64,000 bases of DNA, taken from assembly GCF_003614185.1 (NCBI RefSeq), contig NZ_KZ987724.1, positions 4,614,608 through 4,678,607 of the forward strand, read 5' to 3'. The translations under genes were made by a program, and so were the position numbers. The stretch comes from Paenibacillus aceti (GTDB lineage Bacteria > Bacillota > Bacilli > Paenibacillales > Paenibacillaceae). Below the pieces are notes generated by a model. It did not search any database. It worked only from the letters and a program-made list of their open reading frames with translations, and was not told the origin of the DNA. Positions 45,885 through 55,139 of this stretch are shown piece by piece; positions within the stretch are counted from its first letter, which is position 1, and each line of letters starts with the position of its first letter.

Positions 45885-45915
45885 TAGATCAACATATCAA
45901 GAGGAGGAGCAAGGG

Positions 45916-47568
45916 ATGAACAAAGGGGTAAAAGTAAGAAGTATGGCATGGCTGATGGCCGCGATTCTGGTACTGTCCTCACTCATGGGCTGCGCGACGG
46001 GAACGAATTCGACCGAGGGCAATTCCTCAGCCTCGAACAGCAAGGAGGAGACAGGGGCGGGTCCGGATTATCTGAACCCGGTCGGCGAGTATCCGATCAC
46101 GAAAGAGAGAATTACGCTGACGGTCATGGGCATGAAGGACCCGGGCGGCACCGATTGGAGCGAGCTGGAGCTATTCAAGCGGTTGGCGGAGAAGACGAAT
46201 ATCGATTTGAAGTTTGAGCTGGCGGAAGAGGATACCTTCAAAGAGAAGAAAAATATCGCGTTAGTCGGTGGCGAATATCCCGATTTGATCTTAAGAGGCG
46301 CGGAGAAGATCGATGAAGAAACCTATGGTCCGCAAGGCATCTTCCTTGATCTGACCGATCTGATCGACCAGTATGCCCCGAATATTAAGGCGCTGCTTGA
46401 TAAGGAGCCAGCGATTAAAGCTTCTGTCACCTCAATGGATGGCAAAATCTACGGCCTGCCTTACTATTTCAAGACAGCAACCACGCAAGGGCATCTGGGC
46501 TTTTTCGATTCTCAATGGATGAAGAATGTCGGGATCGAGACCCCTCCGACAACGACAGATGAGCTGTATGCGATGCTGAAGGCATTCAAGGAACAGGATG
46601 CTAACGGCAATGGTGATCCGAATGATGAGATTCCGTTCTCGGTTGTTGGATTGACGGCTTTTCAGAACCTGCTGCTCCCTGCATTTACCGGGATGACCGG
46701 CGGGATCGGCTTTGACATCAATGACGCTGGCGAGGTGGTCTACGTTCCGGCGATGCCGGAGTATAAAGAGGCTCTGGCTTATACCCATAAGTTGTATAAG
46801 GAGGGCTTGATCGACCGGGAATTCTCGACCCAGACGGCTCAGCAGTGGCAAGCGAAGATAAAGGGTGGATTAGTGGGCGTATATAACGCTTCCCCAACCT
46901 TGCTCGACCCTGAGACGACCAAGACTGAGCAGCTAAGCTTGGTTCCCCTTACTTCACCGACGAATGATAAGCGAGTCGTGAAGACGCCGGATAGCCTATA
47001 CACCAGCCGCGCTGTCATCACCGATAAATGCAAATATCCGGAGGCCGCGATCCGGCTGCTCGATATGTTCTATGCGACGGAGGAGAAGGCGATAGATGGC
47101 TTCTCGGGCAATACAGTCTTCCTCGGCTATGAAGGCGAGCACTGGAAGTATACAGATGAGAGTAAGACTTATTATGAATGGATCGAGCCTACCACCGGAT
47201 TTAGCGATATTAACAAGACGGTTTCCGTGAATATGGGGCTGCCTGGACTGCTGGATTTTGACGCTATCCCTGTCAATTATCCTTTGATGGAGAATAAGGT
47301 CAGGCAGGTGAGGGAGAATCAGGTGCCTTACTATCGAGATGCTTATCCCGTCAACGCTCGCTTCACGGCCAAGGAATCGGAGAGAGGAAATGTGATCGAG
47401 AACGATCTTCTCACTTACGTTAACTTGATGACGACGAAGTTCATCATCGGCGAGGAGAATCTGGATAACTTCAACAGCTATATTGAGACACTGGATAAAA
47501 TGGGGCTGCCAGAGCTGCTCGAGATCAAGACAGCGGCACTACAGAGATGGAACGAAGCGATAAAATAA
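45916..47568 (+). CDS. lplA: Extracellular sugar-binding lipoprotein, LplA-like
   Basis: A 550-residue lipoprotein: a signal peptide with lipobox LMGC (Cys26), a Ser/Asn/Glu-rich tether and a two-lobe binding domain (FKRLAEKTNIDLKFELAEE, DLTDLIDQYAPNIKALL, YGLPYYFKTAT). Long proteins of this type bind oligosaccharides, often plant cell-wall fragments. ATG 45916 follows AGGAGGAG. Third gene of the operon, 31 bp after lplC. Confidence 0.92.
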   Translation: MNKGVKVRSMAWLMAAILVLSSLMGCATGTNSTEGNSSASNSKEETGAGPDYLNPVGEYPITKERITLTVMGMKDPGGTDWSELELFKRLAEKTNIDLKFELAEEDTFKEKKNIALVGGEYPDLILRGAEKIDEETYGPQGIFLDLTDLIDQYAPNIKALLDKEPAIKASVTSMDGKIYGLPYYFKTATTQGHLGFFDSQWMKNVGIETPPTTTDELYAMLKAFKEQDANGNGDPNDEIPFSVVGLTAFQNLLLPAFTGMTGGIGFDINDAGEVVYVPAMPEYKEALAYTHKLYKEGLIDREFSTQTAQQWQAKIKGGLVGVYNASPTLLDPETTKTEQLSLVPLTSPTNDKRVVKTPDSLYTSRAVITDKCKYPEAAIRLLDMFYATEEKAIDGFSGNTVFLGYEGEHWKYTDESKTYYEWIEPTTGFSDINKTVSVNMGLPGLLDFDAIPVNYPLMENKVRQVRENQVPYYRDAYPVNARFTAKESERGNVIENDLLTYVNLMTTKFIIGEENLDNFNSYIETLDKMGLPELLEIKTAALQRWNEAIK

Positions 47569-47602
47569 ACCAGGTATCTAACAAGCGAACGGAGGGCTAC
47601 AG

Positions 47603-49390
47603 GTGATCTATCATATCGATTCGATCGAGGCGTTAATGACCTTGCCGGTGGAGAGACTGCAGAATGGCGATACCGCCATTCTATCCCGCTTCCCCGGACA
47701 GACCGGGCTGGCCGGGGGTTCTGACGACGGCAGGCCAGGTGGTTCAAGCGGGGCGGGCGGGGTCGTCATCCGGCTGCAGTGGCAGCCGGAATGCACGCTC
47801 AGCCCTAACGGCGGCACGGTGATCGCGCCTGAGTCGGCGGGGAGCGTTGGCGGAGCTAAGCTTGAGGGAGCCGAGATTGGCGAGGTCGAGTTTGAGGGAG
47901 CCGGAGATTGCGGGGGCGAGCTTGAGGGAGTCGAAGTTGGTGAGGCCGAGTTTGAGGGAGCCAGAGATGGCGAGGGTGAGCTCGAGGGAACTGAAGGCGG
48001 CGTTGGTGGGGCTGTGGCTGGGTTGGCGGGGCCAGCTGATCGGCCCTCTGGTCAGGCGAGTGCAACCCTGCCTCCGGGCAGATGGCGGCTGCTTCATGGC
48101 GGCGTAGGTGACTTCCGTTATTTTGGTATCTTTGGTCCCGAGCGGCCCGCGGATCATGCGCTTGAGGTGATGGTCAATGATCCGGAGATCAAGCGGATTG
48201 AGGCCTATACCGATCTGCGCTTTACGAAGCGCCATAAGTTCCAGCGCAGCGGGCTGGAGTTGGACTTCCATCATTGCACGATAACTACGGATGGGATCGA
48301 GCCAGCCAAGCATAATGATCCCTTTGGTGCAGTGATGCATTTTTGCGGCAGAGTGACCGAGGTGAGGCAGCGGTTAGTATTAACCGAGCCGCTGCGGGAA
48401 TTAGAGGATATCTTCGAGGTGGCCGACAGCAGTGCCTTTCAGGTATACGACTGGTGGGTCGTATCGGTAAATCCTTTGGCGGGCAAGGAAGAGAAGGAAA
48501 TCGACAAGCTGCTGATGGTGACGGAGATTATCGATGCAACCCATGTACGGTTCAACTATAAGATAGGCTGGGAGCTGGCCACAGGACGCGTAGTCACTTA
48601 TCAGAGAGTTGAGCCCGTTCGCCACGTCCATGTACGTAATATGGTGTTCTGGGGGAATGACGGCGGTGAGGAACGGGGAGTCCAACCATTAGCGCTCGAA
48701 TATGCGGTGGAGTGCGATGTCTCCGGGCTCAAGGCCTATCACACCTATTGGCCGGTTATTATGCGCAGACATAATACACATTATGTGACGGAGCGCTGCA
48801 CGCTTGTTAACCCCGTCGAAGTCGTCGTGGGCGGCACAGGTTACTTGACGCAGCAGATCCATTGCCTATACGGCAAGGTGCGGGACTGTACGACCAGCAA
48901 TGCGCGTCATCTTAACGACTTCACAGGAAGCGCCTACAGCATGGTCGAGAATTGCCATGGCGATGGCGATTATCACGGTGCCTTCGTAACGCACGGCCAG
49001 TTCGAGCATGATCTGACCTATGTCGGCAACTCCGGTCTGATCTCCTTCGCCAACAGCGGGCCGACCTGGGGCGAGAGCGCCCGAAGAATTGCCGTAAAGC
49101 GGCACTCCGGCTGCTGGATGATCGCCCGCGCCAAGGTCTCCGACCTGACGCTGGAGGATGTGCATATCACGAAGACACAGAGCTATCCCCAATGCGGCAC
49201 GATGCTAATAAACGCCGATGGAGTGCAGATCCGCGGCTGCACCGCCGACAAGCTGATCTTCACCCAGCGCAGTGCGCGTTCGCGCCGCCCCAATATCGTC
49301 CAGGACTGCCACTTCACAGACGGCATCGACATCACCCGCCAAGGCGCCCAGACAGTAACCGCCAAAATTAAAGTGCGAGACGAATTGTAG
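47603..49390 (+). CDS. Right-handed beta-helix protein with a 10-residue tandem repeat
   Basis: A 595-residue protein without signal peptide. The C-terminal two thirds show beta-helix rungs (VHVRNMVFWGND, CDVSGLKAYHTYWP, CTLVNPVEVVVGGTG, VRDCTTSNARHL, LEDVHITKTQ, VQIRGCTADKL, VQDCHFTDGIDI) as in pectate-lyase-like proteins. Residues 86-135 are five acidic 10-residue repeats (KLEGAEIGEV, EFEGAGDCGG and so on) that interrupt the N-terminal region. Codon 1 is taken as GTG at 47603 after GGAGG. It closes the lplBCA operon, so it probably acts on the imported glycan, but no catalytic set is clear. Confidence 0.75.
   Translation: MIYHIDSIEALMTLPVERLQNGDTAILSRFPGQTGLAGGSDDGRPGGSSGAGGVVIRLQWQPECTLSPNGGTVIAPESAGSVGGAKLEGAEIGEVEFEGAGDCGGELEGVEVGEAEFEGARDGEGELEGTEGGVGGAVAGLAGPADRPSGQASATLPPGRWRLLHGGVGDFRYFGIFGPERPADHALEVMVNDPEIKRIEAYTDLRFTKRHKFQRSGLELDFHHCTITTDGIEPAKHNDPFGAVMHFCGRVTEVRQRLVLTEPLRELEDIFEVADSSAFQVYDWWVVSVNPLAGKEEKEIDKLLMVTEIIDATHVRFNYKIGWELATGRVVTYQRVEPVRHVHVRNMVFWGNDGGEERGVQPLALEYAVECDVSGLKAYHTYWPVIMRRHNTHYVTERCTLVNPVEVVVGGTGYLTQQIHCLYGKVRDCTTSNARHLNDFTGSAYSMVENCHGDGDYHGAFVTHGQFEHDLTYVGNSGLISFANSGPTWGESARRIAVKRHSGCWMIARAKVSDLTLEDVHITKTQSYPQCGTMLINADGVQIRGCTADKLIFTQRSARSRRPNIVQDCHFTDGIDITRQGAQTVTAKIKVRDEL
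47858..48007 (+). repeat. In-frame 30-bp tandem repeat, five units
   Basis: Units at 47858-47887, 47888-47917, 47918-47947, 47948-47977 and a diverged 47978-48007. Each has GAG(C/T)TTGAGGGAG or close, coding for x-(L/F)-E-G-(A/V/T) and a Gly/Glu-rich half. The unit length is a multiple of three, so copy-number change keeps the frame. Confidence 0.85.
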
Positions 49391-49505
49391 GCGCAACAAC
49401 AGTAAATATTCGACAAAGTGTTCAACACTCGCGCTAAAGTACACACAACTTACAAAATTAATAAATACTTCACCAACTTATGCAGCACTCACCTACATTC
49501 GCTGT

Positions 49506-49688
49506 AAATAAGTGTTTTTATGCAGCTTCATTATGAACAATAGATGGGAAATAACTGCGTTTCTACACTTATTTTGCGTGATTGGCCTCATTATGGCGAT
49601 AAAATAGAAATATAGTTGAATATACGCGGCTATTCGTAGATTCCAACTTAATTTCTGGAGAATAGATGTATATCTGCAGTTATTACCG
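49506..49688. repeat. Intergenic repeat type B, second set of four units
   Basis: Degenerate AATAnnTG ... CAnnTATT units near 49506, 49560, 49610 and 49663, about 50-54 bases apart, of the same type as 33858-34046. No credible gene lies in 49391-50069. Confidence 0.65.
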
Positions 49689-49799
49689 TCGCTATCTGAA
49701 AGTGCCATTACTTATCTGAAAATCCCATTAACTGTGTACTATGAACAACCGTATGCCAGCCAGTCGATAGCCAGTCCATTTCATCACATCCTTACAGCT

Positions 49800-49986
49800 C
49801 TAATTGCACATAGTACAGCTAAATTTGCGGAAATCCTTCCAACCTAACTTTAGTTGCACAACGTACACTTAAAATAACCGGTTCCCATCATTCTACCCGG
49901 AATGGTTATTTTAAGTGTACAAAATACATTTATATACGGCGCCGCCCAGTAATCCGGAGAATTAAGTGTACTTTTTGCAATTAGAG
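49800..49986. repeat. Intergenic repeat type A with a 17-bp inverted pair
   Basis: GTACACTTAAAATAACC (49863-49879) is repeated inverted at 49904-49920, a perfect 17-bp stem around 24 bases. Further units (ATTGCACATAGTACAGCTAA near 49803, AAGTGTACTTTTTGCAATTA near 49965) flank it. Related to 33581-33711. Confidence 0.75.
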
Positions 49987-50069
49987 GTTGCGACTAATGG
50001 TGGTGCGGACTGGTGCGGACTACCAATGATGCTGCTACTTCAGAGTTCCGACTTTCCTACCCAACCTAG

Positions 50070-52388
50070 CTAACCCTGAAAATCCTTCCTCCCATCCTTA
50101 TACTCCAGTCGATAATCCCCCGGCGTTAGCCCCTCGTACTTCTTGAACAGACGGGTAATCCCGACCTCGCTGGCATAGCCCAATTGCAGGGCGATCTCCC
50201 GTACGGACAGATCGGTCGTGACGAGCAGTTCCTTGGCTCGGCCCAGCATATGCTTGGCGATGTAATCCTTCACATTCTCATGCTTATACTTCTTGAACAC
50301 ATTAGAGATATACTGAGGCGTGACCTCGAATTCCTGTGATAGGCGGTTCAGATCGAGCCAGTGTTCTCCCGCGTTCTCATCGATATATTCGGCAATCCGC
50401 TGGACCAGCTTCTCCGTCTTGCTGATGACCCGATGGTCTGACAGTTCAGCGATCTTGTCGGTCATGTCCAGGAAGCGCCGCTTGGCCCCATCGAGTGAAG
50501 AATTGCCGATCAACTGTTCAATGATCCGCTCATCGGTCACAGGCTCATCCCCTCTAGCAACTAGAGAGAAATTCATAACTTTCAGCAGAGTGGAGGCGAT
50601 CTCGTAGAGTAGCAGCCTGGCGGCCCCGACCCCGATCCGCTTCGACATATTAATCTCGAAGACCGTATTCAGGAACTCCTTCGCTTCCACATACTGCCCC
50701 CTCTTCAACAGTTCCATCAGCTGATGCTCCGTCTCCATCGAATAATAATAGTCGAAATGCAGATGACCCAGATCGCCGAAGCAGACCGTTTCATACATAT
50801 CCCGCAGCTTGCTGTATTCCAGCGCCTTCTTGGCTTCGTCATAACAATTCTGCAGGTTGACCAGCCGTGAATGAGGAGTGCTGATGCCCAGATTCAGATT
50901 CAACCGATAATGCTTGGCAGCAAACTGGATCAGCGCATCTGCCTGCCGCTTGGCCAGAGCGACCGCCTCACTAGCTTCCAGACCCTCGCGCAGATTAAGC
51001 AGGTAGATCGATTGACTGCGGCCCGCATCAAGGAAGTAACAAATGAAGTATTCACTCATCAGCTCGCAGCCGACATTTTCCGCCACCACGCGCGTAAGCG
51101 ACAGACTCTTTTCCGATAAATTCGCATGATCCATGAAGAACGAACTGTCCATATCGATCTCCAGCGCACCGATTAGGAACGTATCACTGGTGAAATCGAT
51201 GCCGATCGAGGCGAGCTGCTGCGCGGCTTCATCATAATTGGTCATCATGCCCCGGATCAGGTTTAGCAGATAATCGCGCCGCACGATCGGAATTTGCTTC
51301 TCGATTACTTCAATCAGCTCTTTGCCATTTTTAATTTGGTCGAGCAGCGTATTCTTGATGTTCTCGTATTCATTCCGGCCCTCCCCTGGCGCTTGAGCAT
51401 GCGATTGGATCAGATCATTGATCTCCTTCAGCGGCTTGTAGCTGCGTCTGGCCAGGAAGCGGACGATGAGCAGCCCCCCGATCAGATAGATGAGGAAGAT
51501 CGCGATAAAATTCATTAAATACTTCGTATTCTCCTTGAAGTACAAGCTCTTCGGGGTGGAAGAGACATACTTCCAGCCATTCTTCTCCGATACGACCCGA
51601 TTGATAATTTCCTCAGGCGTGCTGCTACCGTTGACCATCTCATCGATCTTCTGGATATCGATCTCCGGCGCATTGTCCGAGCTGATGATCAGACGATTGC
51701 TTTTGTCCAGGATATAGACATCCGAATTCGTGACCTGATGTATCTGATTAACTAGCGAGAACATATTCTGGGCATCGATCAGGAAGATCACTTGCCCTAA
51801 CGGCTCAGAGCTGGTCGTCATCGGGAACGACTGGATATAAGGCAGCACCTCAATTGTATTACTCTCATATTGATTCATCGTCTGGATTGGCATATATTCC
51901 TGGAAGTGGTTGCCGTGCAAATATTCCTTGGCGAAGTCGTCATACTCCAGATCCTTGAACTCATACATCAGATGGAAGAACCTCTGGGCATCCATTTGAA
52001 TATTCGGTGTGATGATCTCATCCACCCTATTGATATAGACGAAATAGTCGAATAACAGCTCACGCGGCTTTCTTTTGCTAGCCATATCCTTCATCAGCTC
52101 GCTGTAGCTGTTCGTAGCACCTTTGGCGGCGAGCTCCAGCTTATTATTGAACACAATTTCATGGCTCAGCTCGCTAATATAGAGTAGATCGTCCTCAATT
52201 CCCGTCTTAAGCTGATTTAGCAGAGTGACGGTGGACAGTTCGGTCTGCTTCGTAATCCGCTGGTTAATCTCGGCATAGTAGACGAACGCACTGGAGAGCG
52301 TAAGAACCAGAATAGAGATGTAAGACAAGACGAAGATGATATAGACACTATTCTTCTTTTTGAGTCTTGACTTGAAGGACTGGAACAA
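50070..52388 (-). CDS. Membrane-bound AraC-family regulator, YesN/Cache type
   Basis: A 772-residue single-protein sensor-regulator: span near 20-40 (VYIIFVLSYISILVLTLSSAFVYY), an extracellular Cache-like domain (about 45-290), a second span (YLMNFIAIFLIYLIGGLLIVRFLARR), a middle region, and a C-terminal AraC double HTH (about 670-765: WLDLNRLSQEFEVTPQYISNVFKKYKHENVKDYIAKHMLGRAKELL, VREIALQLGYASEVGITRLFKKYEGLTPGDYR). The TTG at 52388 behind AGGAAG is preferred: the frame goes on to 52493, but that stretch holds a cre site and a promoter. It converges with the lplBCA operon, a likely target. Confidence 0.85.
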   Translation of the reverse strand: MFQSFKSRLKKKNSVYIIFVLSYISILVLTLSSAFVYYAEINQRITKQTELSTVTLLNQLKTGIEDDLLYISELSHEIVFNNKLELAAKGATNSYSELMKDMASKRKPRELLFDYFVYINRVDEIITPNIQMDAQRFFHLMYEFKDLEYDDFAKEYLHGNHFQEYMPIQTMNQYESNTIEVLPYIQSFPMTTSSEPLGQVIFLIDAQNMFSLVNQIHQVTNSDVYILDKSNRLIISSDNAPEIDIQKIDEMVNGSSTPEEIINRVVSEKNGWKYVSSTPKSLYFKENTKYLMNFIAIFLIYLIGGLLIVRFLARRSYKPLKEINDLIQSHAQAPGEGRNEYENIKNTLLDQIKNGKELIEVIEKQIPIVRRDYLLNLIRGMMTNYDEAAQQLASIGIDFTSDTFLIGALEIDMDSSFFMDHANLSEKSLSLTRVVAENVGCELMSEYFICYFLDAGRSQSIYLLNLREGLEASEAVALAKRQADALIQFAAKHYRLNLNLGISTPHSRLVNLQNCYDEAKKALEYSKLRDMYETVCFGDLGHLHFDYYYSMETEHQLMELLKRGQYVEAKEFLNTVFEINMSKRIGVGAARLLLYEIASTLLKVMNFSLVARGDEPVTDERIIEQLIGNSSLDGAKRRFLDMTDKIAELSDHRVISKTEKLVQRIAEYIDENAGEHWLDLNRLSQEFEVTPQYISNVFKKYKHENVKDYIAKHMLGRAKELLVTTDLSVREIALQLGYASEVGITRLFKKYEGLTPGDYRLEYKDGRKDFQG

Positions 52389-52451
52389 TGGCTCACTTCC
52401 TAATGTTAAAATAATGAAAACTGAACGATATAAATTTAGCCTACCACGCTT

Positions 52452-52465
52452 TAAAAGCGTTTTCA
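52452..52465 (-). promoter_or_regulatory. cre site before the AraC-type membrane regulator
   Basis: On the minus strand TGAAAACGCTTTTA fits the CcpA consensus TGWAARCGYTWNCW with one mismatch. It overlaps a possible -35 TTGAAA with TAGGCT 17 bases on, so CcpA would repress this gene when glucose is present. Confidence 0.6.
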
Positions 52466-52600
52466 AAGCATTTGAATCATGCATTTTGGCCACTTCTGCT
52501 GGGGCGCCAATGCTAGGACGTAAAGATATTTCTGACTGAGTGACACAAATAGGAGGGGCCCATCGTTACTCCCCATGAAGAGGAGAAAGGAAGTGAGAGC

Positions 52601-53101
52601 GTGGACGCATTTTTGAAGATATATGATGGCTATTTCGATGATCTGTATCGGTATGTGCTGTTTCGGGTCGGCAATCGCTGGGATGCGGACGATCTGGTCA
52701 GCGACATTTTTCGCAAGGCGCTGGAATATAGCTGCAAGAATGGGGGGACGATCCCGGAATATGATAAGGCTTGGTTATTCGCCATTGCGCATAACCGGAT
52801 TATCGACCATTATCGCCGCAAGAAGGAAGCCGCCTATGGTATCGATCCTGAGCGGAGCGGCTACGATCATATTAGAGAGATGTTCCAGGAGGCGTCGGTG
52901 CAGAACGAATGCCTGGAGGAAGCGCTGCTCCAGCTGAAGCAAGAGGAGCGGGAGATGGTGCAGCTGAAGTATATGGTCGGCTTCGCCTATCAGGAGATGA
53001 GCCGGATGCTGGACAAGACGGAGGGCTGGTTGCGTACGCGTATGCATCGGATTCGGAAAAGACTTGCGGTCGACATCGATCGCTGCCTGGAGGAGGGATA
53101 A
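52601..53101 (+). CDS. ECF-type RNA polymerase sigma factor
   Basis: A 166-residue sigma factor: region 2 (about 5-75: YDGYFDDLYRYVLFRVGNRWDADDLVSDIFRKALEY, WLFAIAHNRIIDHYRRKK) and region 4 (about 105-160: LKQEEREMVQLKYMVGFAYQEMSRMLDKTEGWLRTRMHRIRKRL). GTG 52601 follows AGGAGAAAGGAAG. The partner gene starts 3 bases after its stop. It is divergent from the AraC-type regulator. Confidence 0.9.
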   Translation: MDAFLKIYDGYFDDLYRYVLFRVGNRWDADDLVSDIFRKALEYSCKNGGTIPEYDKAWLFAIAHNRIIDHYRRKKEAAYGIDPERSGYDHIREMFQEASVQNECLEEALLQLKQEEREMVQLKYMVGFAYQEMSRMLDKTEGWLRTRMHRIRKRLAVDIDRCLEEG

Positions 53102-53104
53102 ATC

Positions 53105-55012
53105 ATGTCTGAACAGAATCCGAAGTGGGCCGATGATTTGAAGAAGGTTCATGAACAGCTGCGAGTTGACGAGCATTTCAAGGCGGAGCTAAGGCGTACC
53201 CTCATCGAGGAAGGACAGGAGCATTCGAGTACGAAGACCGAGCCATCTCAGCAAGGCAAACAACGGCGGTGGCATAAATACAAATCATGGACTTGGGGTG
53301 CGGCGGCGGTGGTTATCGCTACAATAGTGCTGCTCTGGAACCTTCTTCCCGGTCAGAATTTACCGCGCGTGAACGCCGCGGATTTGCAGCTTAAGCTGCA
53401 GTTCAATACCTTGCAGCAGCTTGGGCAGGAGACGAGCGTAGCTGTGGCGATGGATCAGGACACGACCTATTATGCTGTGCCGAAGCAAGGGATCTATCGT
53501 CAGCGTGGACTGGCCTATGAACAGATTGTATCGGGGGATGTGTCGGAGCTAGCGCTCTCCCCGGATGGGAAGCAGCTGGCTTATGTGGACGAGCGTAAGC
53601 TTCAGATTTGGGCTGCAGATACGGAGCAGACGAAGCTGGTATTGGAAGCCCCGGTACCACTAAGTGGCTTGGCCTGGTCGCAGGATGGGACGCGGCTCGC
53701 CTATGTCCGCCAAGGCCAAGATCCAGCTGTAGATACGATCTGGGAGATGCAACTCCAATCCGGCGAGCAGCGGAATTTAACTAAAGGTAGCTCTCCCTCC
53801 TACTTACTCAACGAAGAGAAGCTGCTCTATGCCAAGCAGGAGCAGATTTACACACTCGATCTGAAATCCGGCACCGAGCAGCTATGGGGCGATGGATATT
53901 CACCAGTGATCTCCCCGGATGGCAAGTATGTGCTCTACGTACGGAAGGATGGCGACGACCTGGAGCTGGAGGATGCCTGGGTATCGGATCTGGATCGACG
54001 GACGGAGCAGAGGATTACGCACAATCGTCCGATGGACGCTTGGAAGGATGGTCAGCCACAGGAAACAGGGCAGCAGCCTTCATACGCATTGACAGGTCTC
54101 GCCTGGAATACCGACGGCCAGAGTATCGCGATGTATCAGGTCACTGAGACGAATACTATATGGCGGCAGCTTGTCCGGTATACGCTGACAGAGCAAGAGG
54201 CCGGTCCAGAAGAGGTAGTAGCGCAGGCGATCGAGGCGCTTATCTATCGCGACGAACGGCATGCCCATGAGTTTTTCAACTATGATCCCGGGTATTTGAA
54301 GGGAACCTCTCCGCGTCAGGTTGGCTATACTATTGTTAATACAGCAGTGGAAGCGGACGGTCAGACGGTGGTTACTGCAAAAATTGATTATTCGCATTAT
54401 GATCCGTATTATCGGGTGGACACTTATCGTTTCACACTCTCACAGGGAAGTGAGGGATATTTGATCGACAATATGGAGGAGATCGACAGCATCCGTATTA
54501 CGGACTGGAGTGGTGAAATGGTTACGACGACGGGGGATGATCAACGGGATCAATTGATATTCCGCTCCGATCAAGTCCCGACGGATCGTGGCTGGACGAA
54601 TGTCGGATTCGGAAATATCGTCTACCGTGAATCAGACAGCGGACGTAAGATCTGGTTCCTGGTCAAGCAGCAGCAGGACGACCGCCATCGGATGCGCCTG
54701 ATGCGATACGATTGGGATCAAGGAACGTTCCAAGCGTTGGGCATCCTTGACGGGATGACGAGGTCATCAATGATGATCATCGATGAATCGGAGCAGTGGG
54801 CAGCGATCGACGCGGCATTAGGCGAAGGCCAGAACGATATTGCGGTACTGCCGCTGAAGGCAGCCGATTCCATTCCAGTGTATCTGTCCACCAAGTTGCG
54901 GGGACCGACGCCCTATCAGACGATAGATACCCGCTTATGGAAGGTCAAGAGTCTCAGCTTCTATGTAGAATGGAATGACCGTGATGTGTTTTTTGAATAT
55001 AGGCCGGAATAG
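53105..55012 (+). CDS. Anti-sigma-like membrane protein with beta-propeller
   Basis: A 635-residue protein: cytoplasmic N-terminus with a short sigma-binding-like helix (about 1-60), one span (about 62-83, WGAAAVVIATIVLLWNLLP), then an extracellular TolB/WD40-like propeller with repeated (S/A)PDGKQLAYV, SQDGTRLAYV, SPDGKYVLYV and NTDGQSIAMY blades, and a beta C-terminal part. Co-encoded 3 bp after an ECF sigma gene, it most likely inhibits it and senses an external ligand. No zinc-binding anti-sigma motif is seen. Confidence 0.8.
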   Translation: MSEQNPKWADDLKKVHEQLRVDEHFKAELRRTLIEEGQEHSSTKTEPSQQGKQRRWHKYKSWTWGAAAVVIATIVLLWNLLPGQNLPRVNAADLQLKLQFNTLQQLGQETSVAVAMDQDTTYYAVPKQGIYRQRGLAYEQIVSGDVSELALSPDGKQLAYVDERKLQIWAADTEQTKLVLEAPVPLSGLAWSQDGTRLAYVRQGQDPAVDTIWEMQLQSGEQRNLTKGSSPSYLLNEEKLLYAKQEQIYTLDLKSGTEQLWGDGYSPVISPDGKYVLYVRKDGDDLELEDAWVSDLDRRTEQRITHNRPMDAWKDGQPQETGQQPSYALTGLAWNTDGQSIAMYQVTETNTIWRQLVRYTLTEQEAGPEEVVAQAIEALIYRDERHAHEFFNYDPGYLKGTSPRQVGYTIVNTAVEADGQTVVTAKIDYSHYDPYYRVDTYRFTLSQGSEGYLIDNMEEIDSIRITDWSGEMVTTTGDDQRDQLIFRSDQVPTDRGWTNVGFGNIVYRESDSGRKIWFLVKQQQDDRHRMRLMRYDWDQGTFQALGILDGMTRSSMMIIDESEQWAAIDAALGEGQNDIAVLPLKAADSIPVYLSTKLRGPTPYQTIDTRLWKVKSLSFYVEWNDRDVFFEYRPE

Positions 55013-55061
55013 CCAGAGATAAATATATAGATCCATCAGACAATTGGTTGAAAATTCCCAT

Positions 55062-55098
55062 AGGAGATTCTTCCGTTACGGGGGGATCTTTTTTGTTT
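55062..55098 (+). terminator. Terminator of the sigma/propeller operon
   Basis: An imperfect stem (GATTCTTCCG with CGGGGGGATC) is followed by TTTTTTGTTTT. Confidence 0.7.
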
Positions 55099-55139
55099 TA
55101 GAATAGAGTTAACTTAAATGGCTATAGGAGAGGATTAGG

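Noticed and set aside
47744-48340. 198-codon minus-strand frame over the tandem repeat
   Set aside because: Produced by the repeat's base bias; no ribosome site and no domain.
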